This document shows, piece by piece, positions 12,071 through 23,370 of a stretch of 64,000 nucleotides of DNA. Position 1 is the stretch's first letter; every line of letters starts with the position of its first letter. The translations under genes were made by a program, and so were the position numbers. Source of the stretch: Scalesia atractyloides. Taxonomy: Eukaryota > Streptophyta > Magnoliopsida > Asterales > Asteraceae. Location of the stretch: the NCBI GenBank assembly GCA_947069175.1, contig CAMTDV010000017.1, positions 50,849,137 to 50,913,136 of the forward strand. Reading direction: 5' to 3'. The notes below the pieces were generated by a model. The model saw nothing but the letters and a program-made list of their open reading frames with translations, did not search any database and was not told the origin of the DNA.

Positions 12071-12257
12071 AACATAATTTTTTTATTTATTTTGTTTTAA
12101 CTTTTTATCAAATATAATTTTTATAGTTTAGTTTATTTATTAATTATATATCGTTTTAAATCAAAATAATCATAAATATTCAACGTAACTTTTATAACTT
12201 GATATTCGATTACAAAACGGAGCGGGTTTTGAAAACCTGATTTTTACAAATGTTACA

Positions 12258-13787
12258 TTTAATGTCAGTTATGATTTGCGAACATAGAAGACGAATGGAG
12301 TTCGCATAACCCTTTCGACTGAGTGCATCAGCCACCACATTTGCCTTGCCAGGGTGGTACCGAATTTCACAGTCGTAGTCATTTAGAAGTTCGACCCATC
12401 TTCGTTGCCTCATGTTTAACTCCTTTTGATTGAAGATATGTTGAAGACTCTTGTGGTCAGTGTATATTTCACACTTAGTACCGTAGAGATAATGTCTCCA
12501 TATCTTAAGAGCTAACACAACGGCTCCAAGTTCTAGGTCATGGGTGGTGTAGTTCTTCTCATGAGTCTTGAGTTGTCTCGATGCATAAGCTATAACCTTT
12601 CCTCTTTGCATTAGAACACAGCCTAATCCTTGCCCTGACGCGTCGCAATAAACCACGAAGTCATCACAACCTTCAGGAAGAGTGAGGATTGGTGCATCAC
12701 AGAGTTTTTGTTTAAGGGTTTGGAAGGCTTCTTCTTGTTTGGGTCCCCATATGAAAGGTTTTCCCTTATGAGTTAAAGTCGTGAGTGGTACAGCAATGCG
12801 AGAGAAGTTTGAGATGAAACGGCGATAATAACCAGCCAAACCAAGGAATGATCTTACTTCAGTTGGTGTACGTGGCGCTTGCCATTCTTGTACCGCTCTG
12901 ATCTTTGAGGGGTCGACATGTATTCCCTTGTCATTGACTACATGTCCAAGGAATTGTACCTCTTTTAACCAGAATTCGCATTTGGAGAATTTGGCGTAAA
13001 GCTTTTCATTCTCTAGAAGTGTAAGGATGAGTCGAAGATGTCGTTCATGATCAGACTTAGACTTTGAGTAAATAAGGATGTCGTCGATGAAGACTATAAC
13101 AAAACGATCGAGATAGGGTTTGCAGACTCTGTTCATTAAATCCATGAAGACAGCTGGAGCGTTTGTTAAACCAAATGGCATGACCATGAATTCATAATGA
13201 CCATAACGAGTCCGGAAAGCGGTCTTTGGGACGTCTTCTTCATGTACTCTGAGCTGATGATAACCAGATCGAAGGTCGATTTTTTAAAAACAGCTGGCGC
13301 CTTGAAGTTGGTCAAGAAGATCATCAATGCGAGGTAATGGATAGCGATTCTTGATCGTTAACTTGTTGAGTTCTCTGTAGTCGATGCACATGCGAAACGA
13401 TCCATCTTTCTTCTTCACAAAAAGGACAGGTGCACCCCAAGGCGAGGAGCTAGGACGTATGAATCCTTTGTCAGTCAACTCTTGCAATTGACTGGCTAGC
13501 TCTTGCATTTCAGAGGGGGCTAACCTACAAGGAGACTTTGCAACTGGTGTAGCACCAGGTATAAGATCAATGCGGAATTCGACTTCTCTTACGGGAGGAA
13601 GTCCTGAAATGTCGACAGGAAAAACTTGCGGAAAATCTTTTACTACTGGGATGTCTTCGAGTTTCTTCTCCATGATTCCCTTTTTGACGACATGGGTTAA
13701 AAATGCGACATAATTCTTGCGAAGATATTTTTGGGCTTGAAGACAGGACATTAATCTGAGCCCTTTCGATGGGGTTTCCCCGAAGAT
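12258..13787 (-). pseudogene. Reverse transcriptase and RNase H part of Tekay copy 1 pol
   Basis: From 13751 leftwards: the protease-RT linker, RT motifs FRMCIDYRELNKLT and, after a stop near 13283 (CF-stop-KIDL where copy 2 has Ser), GHYEFMVMPFGLTNAP, the catalytic FIDDILIYSKS, FLGHVVNDKGI, and RNase H (VYCDASGQGLGCVLMQ, YTDHKSLQHIF, ADALSRKG). The open part 13187-12258 is in one frame up to the solo LTR. The catalytic aspartates of RT and RNase H are visible. Continues after the insertion at 9582. Confidence 0.9.
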
Positions 13788-15494
13788 TCATAGAGTCTGA
13801 CCGTTTGAAAGAGGAATGCGTATAAACTTTTCACGGCATACAACTTCAGCCTGATGTTGGCTGAGCCAGTCCATACCAATTATAATGTCAAAGCTTCCCA
13901 ACTTCATAGGAATGAGGTCAACTGGAAAATCGTGGCCGTTTAAGGTGAGAGTACAATTGCGTATAATAGAGTTTAATGAGACCGGTTTTCCGTCAGCAAC
14001 TTCTACTGTTATGGATTCCTTGAGCTTATCACGAATTTGGTTTAGGATAGGTTCAAACTCTAAGGACACAAAACTTTTATCCGCGCCAGTATCAAACAAC
14101 ATGGATGCATAACTACCATTGATAAGAAACGTACCGTTAACCACATTGCTGTCAGCTCTAGCCTGGTTAGCGTTGATGTTGAAAGCTCTTCCTCTTGCAG
14201 GTGGAGGAGCTTGGTTAGCTTGATTCACCGGATTGGCTTGGGCTTGAGCATGAATAATATTCACCAGACGTGGACAAGTGTTTCTTAAGTGGCTTGGATC
14301 TCCACAATTGTAGTAAGCCCGCATAGGTTGCACCATGGGATAGTTGGGTTGGTAGTATGATTGGGCTAAATGTTGGGTAGGTGGTAGTAGTAGGGGTTGT
14401 TGGGCTTGACCCATTATTTGTTGGTGAGTTTGGGTTGAAGGCTGGTGGTGGTTCGTTCGCTGAGGTATGCGACAAGTTTGAACAGTATGACCTGCGCGAC
14501 CACAGCCGGTGCAATGTTGGCAGGGATGATCAGGAAAGTGGTGGTATTGGCAACGGTTGCATTTTGGTAGTGGGCCAGAGTATGGTCTTTTGTATGGTGC
14601 AGGTGAGGGGGCAACTTGGGTAATGGGTGCAGCAGGGATAGGGAAATTGGTTTGTGTGACAGCGAAGTTTCTGGTGTTACATTTCCTCTTGTTAGCAAAC
14701 TTAGAGGAGGAGGTGGAATGGTTTGAAGTTTGGCCCTCAATGGGGGCTTTCTTTTTATCCTCTTTAAATTTACCGTTGCGAATTCGATTCTCGGTCAGTT
14801 CAGTAGCTAGTTCCATATCAGCTTCAAGTGTTGCTGGCGAAGTGCTGAGAACTGAATCTTGAATTTTCGAGGGAAGACCTCGAATATAATGCTCGATTAA
14901 GCGGTAAACTGGGGTGAACAAGTTAGGGACCATTTGGTTCAACTCTAAGAACCTCTTGTTGTAGGAAGTATGATCTCCCTCCTTTTGCTTCAATGAATGA
15001 AATTCATCTTCTAACTTTTTAATCTCACTTCTAGGACAGAATCGTCTCGACATGATTTCCCTTAACTCCTCCCACGTTAAGGCCATAGCATCTTCGATTC
15101 CCCTCTTACCCTTTTCAGTATTCCACCAGGTAAGAGCTACCCCAAATAGTCTCCCGGTTGCGTATCGTACCTTGCGATCCTCGGGACAATCACAGTTGAG
15201 GAAGGTGTTTTCCATTTCCTCAAACCAGTGGAGGAGAGCAGTGACACCTTCGGTCCCTTCAAATTTAGGAGGATCGCAAGACTTGAAATGTTTATATGAG
15301 CACTTTTTGGTAGGAGGGTTGCCGATGTTCTGGTCTTCTTGCTGGGGAGGATTAGTGGGATTTGTGGCGAGAGCTTGTTGTACTTGAACCACAATGTCAG
15401 GAAGCACCGCGGCCATTTGTTTTGCGATTTGAGTGGCCAAGCGTTCGTGTGACCTTCCTGATCTTCTACCCCCTCGTTGTTGTCTAGCCGACAT
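13788..15494 (-). CDS. Gag-protease of Tekay copy 1, ended by a premature stop
   Basis: 568 codons from an ATG at 15494. Order: basic N-terminus, retrotransposon gag domain (about residues 75-230; LHWFEEMENTF, LTWWNTEKGKRG, RRFCPRSEIKKLEDEF), a Thr/Ser/Pro-Gln linker, cysteine-rich knuckles (CNRCQYHHFPDHPC, CTGCGRAGHTVQTC; then YNCGDPSHLRNTC whose first Cys is Tyr), and aspartic protease (FDTGADKSFV, IIGMDWLSQH). The frame stops at 13788 after NGQTL; copy 2 has Arg there, a CGA-to-TGA change. In an intact relative the frame would continue into RT. Expected product: particle protein plus protease in the cytoplasm. Confidence 0.88.
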   Translation of the reverse strand: MSARQQRGGRRSGRSHERLATQIAKQMAAVLPDIVVQVQQALATNPTNPPQQEDQNIGNPPTKKCSYKHFKSCDPPKFEGTEGVTALLHWFEEMENTFLNCDCPEDRKVRYATGRLFGVALTWWNTEKGKRGIEDAMALTWEELREIMSRRFCPRSEIKKLEDEFHSLKQKEGDHTSYNKRFLELNQMVPNLFTPVYRLIEHYIRGLPSKIQDSVLSTSPATLEADMELATELTENRIRNGKFKEDKKKAPIEGQTSNHSTSSSKFANKRKCNTRNFAVTQTNFPIPAAPITQVAPSPAPYKRPYSGPLPKCNRCQYHHFPDHPCQHCTGCGRAGHTVQTCRIPQRTNHHQPSTQTHQQIMGQAQQPLLLPPTQHLAQSYYQPNYPMVQPMRAYYNCGDPSHLRNTCPRLVNIIHAQAQANPVNQANQAPPPARGRAFNINANQARADSNVVNGTFLINGSYASMLFDTGADKSFVSLEFEPILNQIRDKLKESITVEVADGKPVSLNSIIRNCTLTLNGHDFPVDLIPMKLGSFDIIIGMDWLSQHQAEVVCREKFIRIPLSNGQTL

Positions 15495-16282
15495 CTACAG
15501 GAACATACATAGGAAGATTGTGAGTTTATGGAGTCTTTTTAGGTGTCATGTGTCTTAAAGAAAATGAAAATAACATAAATATCAATAATGCAACTACATC
15601 CAGAGGATGTCTTGGGTTTGCTCATGTTGGGCCTCAAATGTCCCCCATACCTTCACCTGTATAGTCATGTGGGCCCCCATGACTATTGGCTTGGTAGGAT
15701 TCACATTAGTATTGGCGATTTAACACTCGCATTACCCGAATGAAAACCACGAAATATGTTTACGAGATGTATGGTCGGAATGTGTCCAGGTGTAGACACA
15801 ATGACAACTCAAAGTGGGGTTAGCTCACACGACGTTTGGTATAGCATGCTTTGGCCTAATAGGTATTTCGTACTCTCATCGTTAGTCCCCAGGTAGGCAA
15901 ACTGGTCCTTTATTTTGGATTTATACGAATGCCAGGACGTTCCGACTACCGGTATTTGTACCCTTCCAGTTACTACATGCCCGTCATAAGAACTCACTTT
16001 GATGAGATTTGAAAATACAAGAATCATTGCAAAAACAATCATGAAAATGATGTGGTGTGTGCTCACATGGATATGATATGTTATGAGAATATGATTCATG
16101 ATAGGCATTATATAATAATATGTACTTATGAACATGCTTGCATAACATTGAATGTTACATTAAACATAAAACATATAATCATCATGAAATTTGGCATGTA
16201 ACACACAAAATTTTAAAAATTCTAATCAACTATAGTATAGGCTCTAAGGGTCTAATAACCTATCCTATATCCCTATAGTCAT
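15495..16282. other. Leader of Tekay copy 1
   Basis: Noncoding 5' leader between the primer site and the gag ATG, matched nearly base for base by 59960-60752 in copy 2. I see no gene or clear structure in it. Confidence 0.8.
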
Positions 16283-16295
16283 GGCTCTGATACCA
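16283..16295 (-). promoter_or_regulatory. Primer binding site of Tekay copy 1
   Basis: Minus strand TGGTATCAGAGCC, complementary to the initiator tRNA-Met 3' end, three bases from the LTR. Confidence 0.93.
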
Positions 16296-17450
16296 ATCTG
16301 TCACACCCCGACCCGCAGCGGAATAAGAGTCGGGGCATAATTGGGTTATCACCAAAGCTCATGATATTTACTAATATGTTTCATATTTATTTAAGTCAAA
16401 ATTACATTCTCAATAATCCAAACATGTTCATACAAATACAAAGAAAAATAATCAACTAAACAATCCAAGCTCTAAACCAGTTTATTCTTCTAAGCCAATC
16501 CTATGTGTTTCTTGCAGCGACTGGATCACCTGTATCATGTGTAAAAATAGGGGTTTTTGGGTCAACATAAGTTGGCGAGTGAACCTTGTTAGTTAAACAT
16601 TTATTATTGATTTCTTGTTATTTTTATCAAGGAAAAATTGTGCAATAGTCATATGCGAGCAAATGTAAATAATCCAACAATAACAATAACAATCCACAAA
16701 CAATAACATACAATAACATACAATAACATATGAACTTGCATGAATATATAACATGAATGAAACTGTATATGTTGGCAACGTCACGTTCACGCTCATAATG
16801 TAATGGGGAATGGACGGCCTATGATGAATGTCTGTGCGATCAAGGCTCAATCAAACGGAGCCGATCGTATGTTGGCAACGCTAGGTTCACGCTCATAATG
16901 TAATGGGGAACTGCTCAACGCTCATAATGTAATGGGGAGCGGCGGCCTATGAAATTGCATGTACTGAAAATAATAAATTAAATCTAAACAATAACCACAC
17001 AACAGTTGATACAAGCTGAATACACATTTGTTCATGATATGATGTATGCACAATGATTTAAATATAATAAATGGTAAGACACATGATACACCCCAAAAAT
17101 GTGATTAATACGGGGAATTTGTAGAGATTCACTCACATTGGGTGCGTTCGGTTGGAGCTGATGAGATGCGCACGAGTTTGAAGGATTGATCAACGAGGAT
17201 TAACTAACCTAAATAATAACGTAAGGTATAGTAAATGAGTGGATTTTATTAATAATTCTAATATGATTTTTAGATATATTTTTGTGAGTTTAAGGCTATT
17301 TCCTATCTTTAAAAACATTATTTTTAAGTATTTTTAATTTATTTTTAAATTAAATTAAATAAATAAAAATATAAAAAAATTGTTGACTTTTGTGTTGACC
17401 ATTGACCATTGACTGTTTGACTGTTTGACCGGTTCTATTGTGTGAATGTA

Positions 17451-17865
17451 TGCGCTGGGTGAGGCTCGAACCCGAGACCTCCCGTACGCGTGCACGCAGC
17501 TCTACCAACTGAGCTACGTGTCTAACCCGAAATATTTCTGTTTTTAATTATATTTATATACTGTTTTAATTTATTCAAAATTCATTTATTTTTAAAAAGG
17601 ATTTTAATTATCAAACCGGTGCCGTCAACAGGTCTCGAACCCGGGACCTGTGATTTAATGTTACACACAGTCCACCGCTGGACTGTGTGTCTAACTTGGT
17701 TAATATACAGATTTTTATTATACTTAACATCTAATTGCGAAAGGATCCGGTTCAGTCAAAAAAAGAACATTTTAATTACAGAGAGTGTGTGTGTATCAAG
17801 GATCGAACTCGCGACGTGTGATATATGTGTGCACACAGTCCACCGCTGGACTGTGTGTCTAATCC
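17451..17865 (-). repeat. Three tandem tRNA-like modules in LTR
   Basis: Minus-strand modules at 17529-17451, 17698-17619 and 17865-17791; same boxes as in the 3' LTR. Here the inverted repeat in modules two and three is complete, whereas the 3' LTR has a mismatch in each. Confidence 0.72.
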
Positions 17866-18699
17866 GAGATAATATCCAAATTATATTAAACTTATAATCA
17901 ACCTAACTTCGTCTTCTTCGTTACAGAATCACAGCCTACGGCTACTCTATTGTTTTCTTGTTTAATTCGATTGACAAACATTCAAAAGACTAAAACGAAA
18001 TGGCAGAGACGATTTTGGAAGTAAACATACCGGAGAAACGATTTATCTCAGAGTTCCGGCAAGTCGTCGACTCTGTTTTTATGAACTTCAACTGAGCGAA
18101 CAAATTAACAGTTTTGATTAGCTAATTGTGGAATTGAAGTACTGAACAAGAGTTATCAGAAGGTTTGAATGACTATACCGTTTTACAGCGGAAAATAGGA
18201 ATTTTCAGAAGTTTTCCGGCGAGAGTGAATTATTCGATATAGACGTCTGCAACAGTTTCCGATTGAAGGTTTTGAGTTAGCAATCGCTTAACAACTGATA
18301 GACGATGAAAGAATTAAGAGACTTACTGATTTGATGGAAGACACGATTTTCCGGCGAAAGTCCGGCGAGTTCAAAAAGCTGCTCCGACGAACTGAAAGTT
18401 GTGCGAAAATGAAATTGAAGGTTTGCAGATGAGTTTGAGTCGCGAGAGGGGACTAAGGTTTGAGTAAATCAGGAAGTGCAGATTTTTCGGTTATTAAAAC
18501 CGATCAACTTATGAATTCAAGTCCATTCAAGATTAAATTGATTGAAGGTGTCAGTGTATCGGTTATAATCGGTAAACCGCGAACAATCAAACGTTTTTGG
18601 ACGTTTGGTGACCGATTTCGGTTACAGTTAGCGTAACCAGATCGCTTCATGATTGACCATAAAGTTTAATTGTTTCCTAGAATTCATAGAAAACATCAA

Positions 18700-18776
18700 G
18701 TGGCGGAGTGGTTATGTGTGCGTGTGATAAGTCTTTGAGCTCTTTCCGGCTGACCCGGGTTCGAGTCCCGGCAGCC
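18700..18776 (+). repeat. Fourth tRNA-like module, opposite strand
   Basis: Same as 7850-7926, including the perfect T-arm stem. Confidence 0.65.
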
Positions 18777-18961
18777 TATTTTTCTTTCTATTTATTTTAT
18801 TTTTACTTTTTATCAATTATAACTTTTATATTCTAGTTTGTTTATTAATTATGCATCATTAAAAATTAAAATTGACATAAATACGAAACGAAACATTTAT
18901 AACTTGATATTCGATTACAAACGGAGCGGGTTTGGAAAACCCGTTTTTGACAAATGTTACA

Positions 18962-20493
18962 CTCAGCTCTCTGCCTATAACCTTCCAGAACAACATTTTC
19001 TAGAGCAGCGTCAATATACGATGTATCCGATTCATCCACTAACTCTGCTATCATAGCAACACCAGTTTTCTTTCCGATGTATCTGTTCCAGTCAAAACCA
19101 TCTTCTTCATGAGTAACAACAAGAGCTTGTTCGGTTGTCTTTGCAGATTTATCTTCTACTTTGACTTGTGTTCTTTTCGGATACGGCTTATATTGAAGAG
19201 CTTTCTTGTAGTACTCATTGTTGCTGCCGAAAGGATTTTGGTTTCCACTTGCTTCTTGATTGTTGCATTCACGTTTGAAGTGTCCTTTTTGTCGACACCT
19301 GAAGCATGTGTTACCAATATCCAAGCTTGTTGCTTGAGTTACCACAAATTTGGAAACTCTTCTAATGATAGATGCAAGGCTCCACTTGATATCCATCAGT
19401 TCCAACTCTTCTTTGTCCACCTGATCATAATCTTCGGCGGTCATCTCTGGATTACCGATCTTTCCAGAAACGAGACTTTCATATGATTCAAGGATAGTAG
19501 CAAGAAGTGCTATGTGCTGTTTGGCCACCTTTTCAGGAAATACATTATTCAAATCAACCACTATGTTGCACTGGAAAACATTTGAATTAGAACTGGCTTG
19601 GCTTGTCTGATTTTGGAATGATGAGCTTTAACTAGCACTTGTGTAACCAGCATATGGAGAACCTTGATTTGGAGAAGAATTTGCATTTGCACTAAATGCT
19701 GTTTGGATTTTCGGGCTTTGAATCGGAGTATCAGGAATACCTCCTTTGTAATAAACACCAACATCTTGAACAACATTAACATTTTTTGATTTCGCAATTT
19801 TCATCAACTCCATTTCATGACCTTCTAATTTATCAATGAAAGATGACAACTTGAATTGTCTCCAAGATGGACTATTCTTTAGAATCGTCAGATGTGTTGT
19901 CCATTCTCCTTCTGGAAGTGCATCAGCCAGCTTTTCAATTTGCTCTTCATTAGATCTTTTGATATCATGTCTCCGCATTTGGACCATGAGGTGACAGTAT
20001 CTATCAATCATCTGCTTCATTGTTTCACTTTTAATCATTGTGAAGATCTCAATTCTTTCTTGATTAAAGCCTTTTTGCTTTTGATCATTTCATCACTTCC
20101 TTTGAATTTCTCACAAAGAGAATTCCATAATTCTTGCGAAGTGTCATATTCTGGCAATAATATCAAGATATCTTCCTTCACAGATTGTTGTATCAAACTG
20201 ATCATTTTCTTCTCCGCAACATAGTTATCTTTGTCGGCATTTGAAAAAGCGGAAGATCTTGATCACGCTCATCCTTTGGCCATTTGTAACCATCCTCAAC
20301 TGTTGAATTGATGCGCTTGTATCCAATTCACTAACTTTTCTTTCCATCCTTCAAATTCATCCATGCTCATTAGCTTTGGCGGTTTCGACGTAGTACCCAT
20401 TTCGTTGTCGATATTCATCTGGTTCGCCTCTAGAACATTAGCACTTGATGAAGAAGCCATTTGAGAGACGAATACGTTGTGGAAATCTTCCAT
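18962..20493 (-). pseudogene. N-terminal half of P2 copy A gag, broken
   Basis: ATG at 20493. Visible blocks: a DUF4219-like start (PKLMSMDEFEGWKEKLVNWI), a UBN2-like domain (MIDRYCHLMVQMRRHDIKRS..., 20038-19628), a Ser/Gln-rich linker, and a CCHC zinc knuckle (CFRCRQKGHFKREC) in 19561-18962, followed by a Lys/Tyr-rich stretch and DGFDWNRYIGKK. Frame breaks occur after about 20296 and near 20040 and 19600. The last coding base before the Tekay LTR is 18962; the reading frame apparent beyond it is LTR sequence. Confidence 0.83.
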
Positions 20494-20558
20494 TTTGACA
20501 ATCCGTAGACTTATCTGAAAATACGATCAAAAACACTCGAAATTTGATTAGAAACAGT

Positions 20559-20975
20559 CAAGTTCGGTCGAACTTGTATGAAAACACTTTTTTATTTCAA
20601 ATTTTTCACATGTTCGGTCGAACTTAGATGATTTAATTTCCAAATTTTTATCAAACACTCAAGTTCGGTCGAACTTGATGTGGGATTTTGTGAAAAATCA
20701 ACCTTCGAGCGGACTTGAGGATTTTTAGAATAGAGAAAACTAAGTTCGAGCGAACTTAAGTTTGAATTTTCACTATAATTAAATCAAGTTCGGTCAACAA
20801 GTTCGAGCAGACTTAAGCTCAAAATCTTGAAAAACTAATCAAGTTCGGTCGACAAGTTCGAGCGGACTTAAGCTCAAAATCTTGAAAAACTAATCAAGTT
20901 CGGTCGAACTTGATTAAAACTCAAAGAATTTCAATCAAGTTCGGTCGAACTTAGTGTTAAGTTCGGCTGAACCTT
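20559..20975. repeat. Palindrome array in P2 copy A leader
   Basis: Multiple CAAGTTCGGTCGAACTTG-type palindromes, several in decayed half-site form (for example GTTCGAGCAGACTTAAG). Between about 20785 and 20895 a unit of roughly 55-60 bp is repeated in tandem. Confidence 0.9.
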
Positions 20976-21171
20976 GTTTCCAAAACATGGTTTTTGGAAC
21001 TTTTTGATATCAAAACGTTTGAATTTGATGTCGAAACTCTCAGGGGTTTGTTATTAGTGTGTTTAACATAACATATTCAAAAATCACCAATGTGAAAATG
21101 TTAAGAAAAATGATAGAATAGAGATGAAATAGAAAAATTCTTGTCTTGATTCCAGCAAATTTAGGTATCCA

Positions 21172-21184
21172 GGCTCTGATACCA
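21172..21184 (-). promoter_or_regulatory. Primer binding site of P2 copy A
   Basis: Minus strand TGGTATCAGAGCC, two bases from the LTR. Confidence 0.93.
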
Positions 21185-21186
21185 CT

Positions 21187-21597
21187 TGTAGAAACGTCCA
21201 CGATTAGCATGGGAACCTAAATTTGTTATCTATTGTCCGATTAGGTGGAAACTAATGACAAGTTAATCAAATAACAAGAATTATTCATTTAAATGTTGTT
21301 TTCATTGATCTAAAGTTCAATACATTCGAGAACCGGATCCGACAGAGCTTCGCCGTCTCTGTGCCAAAATCTCTCCCACTCTTACAAATGAAATCCCAAG
21401 GCACCTATATATAGTGTTACAAGTTCGCTAGTGAGGGACAAGCCATGGGTAAGTTCGCCCGAACTTGGCTTTTCACAAACCTTCATGGGCGAACTTGACT
21501 AAAACTTATCTTAAATACGCCTCGATTCTAACAGTTTAAGCCCTATTCACTCAGACTAGATACATAATGACGTAGGTAACAGACATATGCACCAACA
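21187..21597 (-). repeat. 5' LTR of P2 copy A (411 bp)
   Basis: Aligns with the 426-bp LTRs of P2 copy B (43435 and 50350). The next five bases, CAAGT (21598-21602), should be one half of the target duplication; the other half is outside the window. Confidence 0.9.
21405..21467 (-). promoter_or_regulatory. Putative U3 promoter with palindrome
   Basis: TATATATAG on the minus strand (21413-21405), with one nearly complete palindrome, AAGTTCGCCCGAACTT, upstream at about 21451-21466. A TGACGT motif lies further upstream at about 21568. Confidence 0.6.
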
Positions 21598-22241
21598 CAA
21601 GTTACATGAAAAGTAACTTGTTTAACACAAATACAAAATAATATAGTATTTAACATAAAATGAAGGGCCAAACCATGTTATACCATGCTTTCTAATCTAA
21701 GATCGGTTTACGCCATCAAACATCAGTTATTCGATAATGACGAAACGACTGTTGTTGAAATTCAGGAGGTCCACGATTTGACATGCCTACTTGCGAATGA
21801 CTGTTCAACATATACGAAAATGGCGTTTTAAAATTTAGTAAGGCCCATGATTTTTCAAGCTACAACAGCTGTTTAATTCAAGTTCAAACGACCATTCGAA
21901 AAGTGTGTGGGTATATATACATTTGCAAGTTACATGAATAGTAACTTGTTTAACACAAATACAAAATAATATAGTATTTAACATACAATGAAGGGCCAAA
22001 CCATGTTATACCATGCTTTGTAATATAACATTGGTTTACGCCATCAAACATCAGTTATTCGATAATGACGAAACGACTGTTGTTGAAATTCAGGAGGTCC
22101 ACGATTTGACATGCCTACTTGCGAATGACTGTTCAACATATACGCAAATGGCGTTTTAAAATTTCGTAAGGCCCATGATTTTTCAAGCTACAACAGATGT
22201 TTAATTCAAGTTCAAACGACCATTCGAAAAGTGTGTGGGTA
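21598..22241. repeat. Tandem duplication, 328-bp unit, two copies
   Basis: The stretch from CAAGTTACATGAA at 21598 recurs from 21926 with only a few differences, up to GTGTGTGGGTA at 22241. No coding frame is kept. It directly abuts the P2 LTR. The unit ends contain a small inverted repeat (CAAGTTAC...GTAACTTG). Confidence 0.92.
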
Positions 22242-22460
22242 CGTTTGATCGAAATGAAAGACTTTGGAAGCAAACATTTTTAAAGAAAACTAAAATAGAA
22301 ATGTAAATATTTATTTTGGGCAGAAAAACTAATATTGCAAATATATAAGTTTTTATTTTATTAAAATATTTTAATTGTTTCTCAACTTATATTAAAGCTA
22401 TACAATTACGCATCCAAATACAGTTCAGAAAATCAATCGTGTAATAGTTATACTTTTATC

Positions 22461-23148
22461 TAGGGCTGTAAAGGAACCAAAAGAACAAACAAGGCCATGT
22501 TCGTGTTCGTTCGTTAAGGAAATTAACATGTTCGCGAACTGTTCACGAACGGATGCCGAACACAAGTTTATGTTCGTGTTCGTTCATTAAGGAAATTCAG
22601 TTGTTCACGAGCAGTTCGTGAACACTGGTCTCGAACACAAACGAACGCAAGCAAATAAAAACAGCAATACAACGCAAAAAAATAAATTAACTTCAAATAA
22701 AAAAAAACGTTTATCCTTAAACATTGGATATATGTAGTTAAATACAACCATTAAATAATAAATCTACTACACCACTAATCTACTACACCACTAAACGATA
22801 AATCAAGTTTAACTAACATAGAAATAGTTATCCCCAAAAATGTCTTAGAATGTTCAAATTTTAGCTAACTTATAAAAAATAGGGTCTTAAGTTAGATAAA
22901 AGGTTCATTATTTATTATTTTTTAATATAATATTCAAACGAACACGAACGAACGTAACCGAACATATTACCGAACGTTCACAAACGCAGTCGAACGAACG
23001 AGACCTGTGTTCTTGTTCGTTCTCTAAGCTAACTGAACGAAATTTTTTGTTTATATTCGTTCGTTAAGCTAATCGAACGAACATAAACGAACTTCCGCCG
23101 AACAGTTCACGAACTGTTCGCTGAACGTTCGGTTCGTTTACAGCACTA
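22461..23148. mobile_element. hAT-type MITE (688 bp)
   Basis: Imperfect terminal inverted repeats start TAGGGCTGTAAA at the left and end TTTACAGCACTA at the right. A perfect 8-bp target duplication CTTTTATC flanks it (22453-22460 and 23149-23156), the length made by hAT transposases. Subterminal parts carry many GTTCG/CGAAC repeats (such as GTTCGTGAAC) and the middle is AT-rich. No transposase is encoded, so it must be mobilised in trans. Confidence 0.93.
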
Positions 23149-23199
23149 CTTTTATCAGCCCCTTGTTGGCTACATCCAAATACATTATACATTATTATA

Positions 23200-23272
23200 T
23201 ACATATGAAAAGAAAGAGCTCATGAATAATCTCATGATTAAGAAATTTCAGATGTTTGTCAAAAAAAAAAAG

Positions 23273-23317
<45 letters not shown>

Positions 23318-23370
23318 AGAAAGAACTCATGAATAGTAACTAAGAAATTTTAGATGTTTGTCAAAAAGCT
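23200..23370. repeat. TA microsatellite flanked by a direct repeat
   Basis: About 38 bases of alternating TA at 23276-23313. Each side carries a related segment: ATATGAAAAGAAAGA..CTCATGAATA then GATGTTTGTCAAAAA, at 23204-23268 and 23311-23368. Confidence 0.9.

Larger units (their letters stand above)
9583..12257 (-). mobile_element. Solo Tekay LTR inserted in Tekay pol
   Basis: A single 2675-bp LTR with the same ends as the other Tekay LTRs, flanked by a perfect target duplication TTTAA (9578-9582 and 12258-12262). No internal region or second LTR is attached, so it is a product of LTR-LTR recombination. Its sequence agrees with the LTRs of Tekay copy 2 rather than those of its host element (for example GGTTCGGTCAG at about 10711, and GTTGCACACAG in the second tRNA-like module). 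Confidence 0.95.
5452..18961 (-). mobile_element. Tekay-type Ty3/gypsy chromovirus, copy 1, with nested solo LTR
   Basis: Complete element with two long, nearly identical LTRs (5452-8111 and 16299-18961), an initiator-Met primer site, gag-protease, reverse transcriptase, RNase H, integrase and the remains of a chromodomain. The long LTRs, primer and chromodomain identify the Tekay (Del) lineage of chromoviruses. It sits in the gag of P2 copy A. A solo LTR of the same superfamily (9583-12257) interrupts the pol gene. It is not autonomous: pol has several stops and frameshifts. The few differences between its LTRs suggest recent insertion. Confidence 0.93.
16299..18961 (-). repeat. 5' LTR of Tekay copy 1 (2663 bp)
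   Basis: Nearly identical to 5452-8111, with scattered single-base differences (for instance CTTGCAGCG here versus CTTGATGCG near 5672). It ends at the resumed P2 copy A gag. Confidence 0.94.
18962..21597 (-). mobile_element. P2 copy A, 5' segment
   Basis: 5' LTR, primer site, palindrome-rich leader and gag N-terminal half, all aligned with 47790-50775 of P2 copy B. It is cut at 18962 by the Tekay insertion and continues at 5451. Confidence 0.9.

Noticed and set aside
13885..15387. Plus-strand ORFs over the Tekay gag (and at 58348-59852 in copy 2)
   Set aside because: They are antisense shadows of the long minus-strand gag-protease frame and have no domain.
5452..18961. Endogenous pararetrovirus
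   Set aside because: The gene order has integrase after RNase H, and LTRs, primer site and chromodomain identify a Tekay-type retrotransposon.
5452..18961. Centromeric CRM-type chromovirus
   Set aside because: The chromodomain is canonical in copy 2 and the LTRs are very long, which suits Tekay; CRM has short LTRs and a different C-terminal motif.
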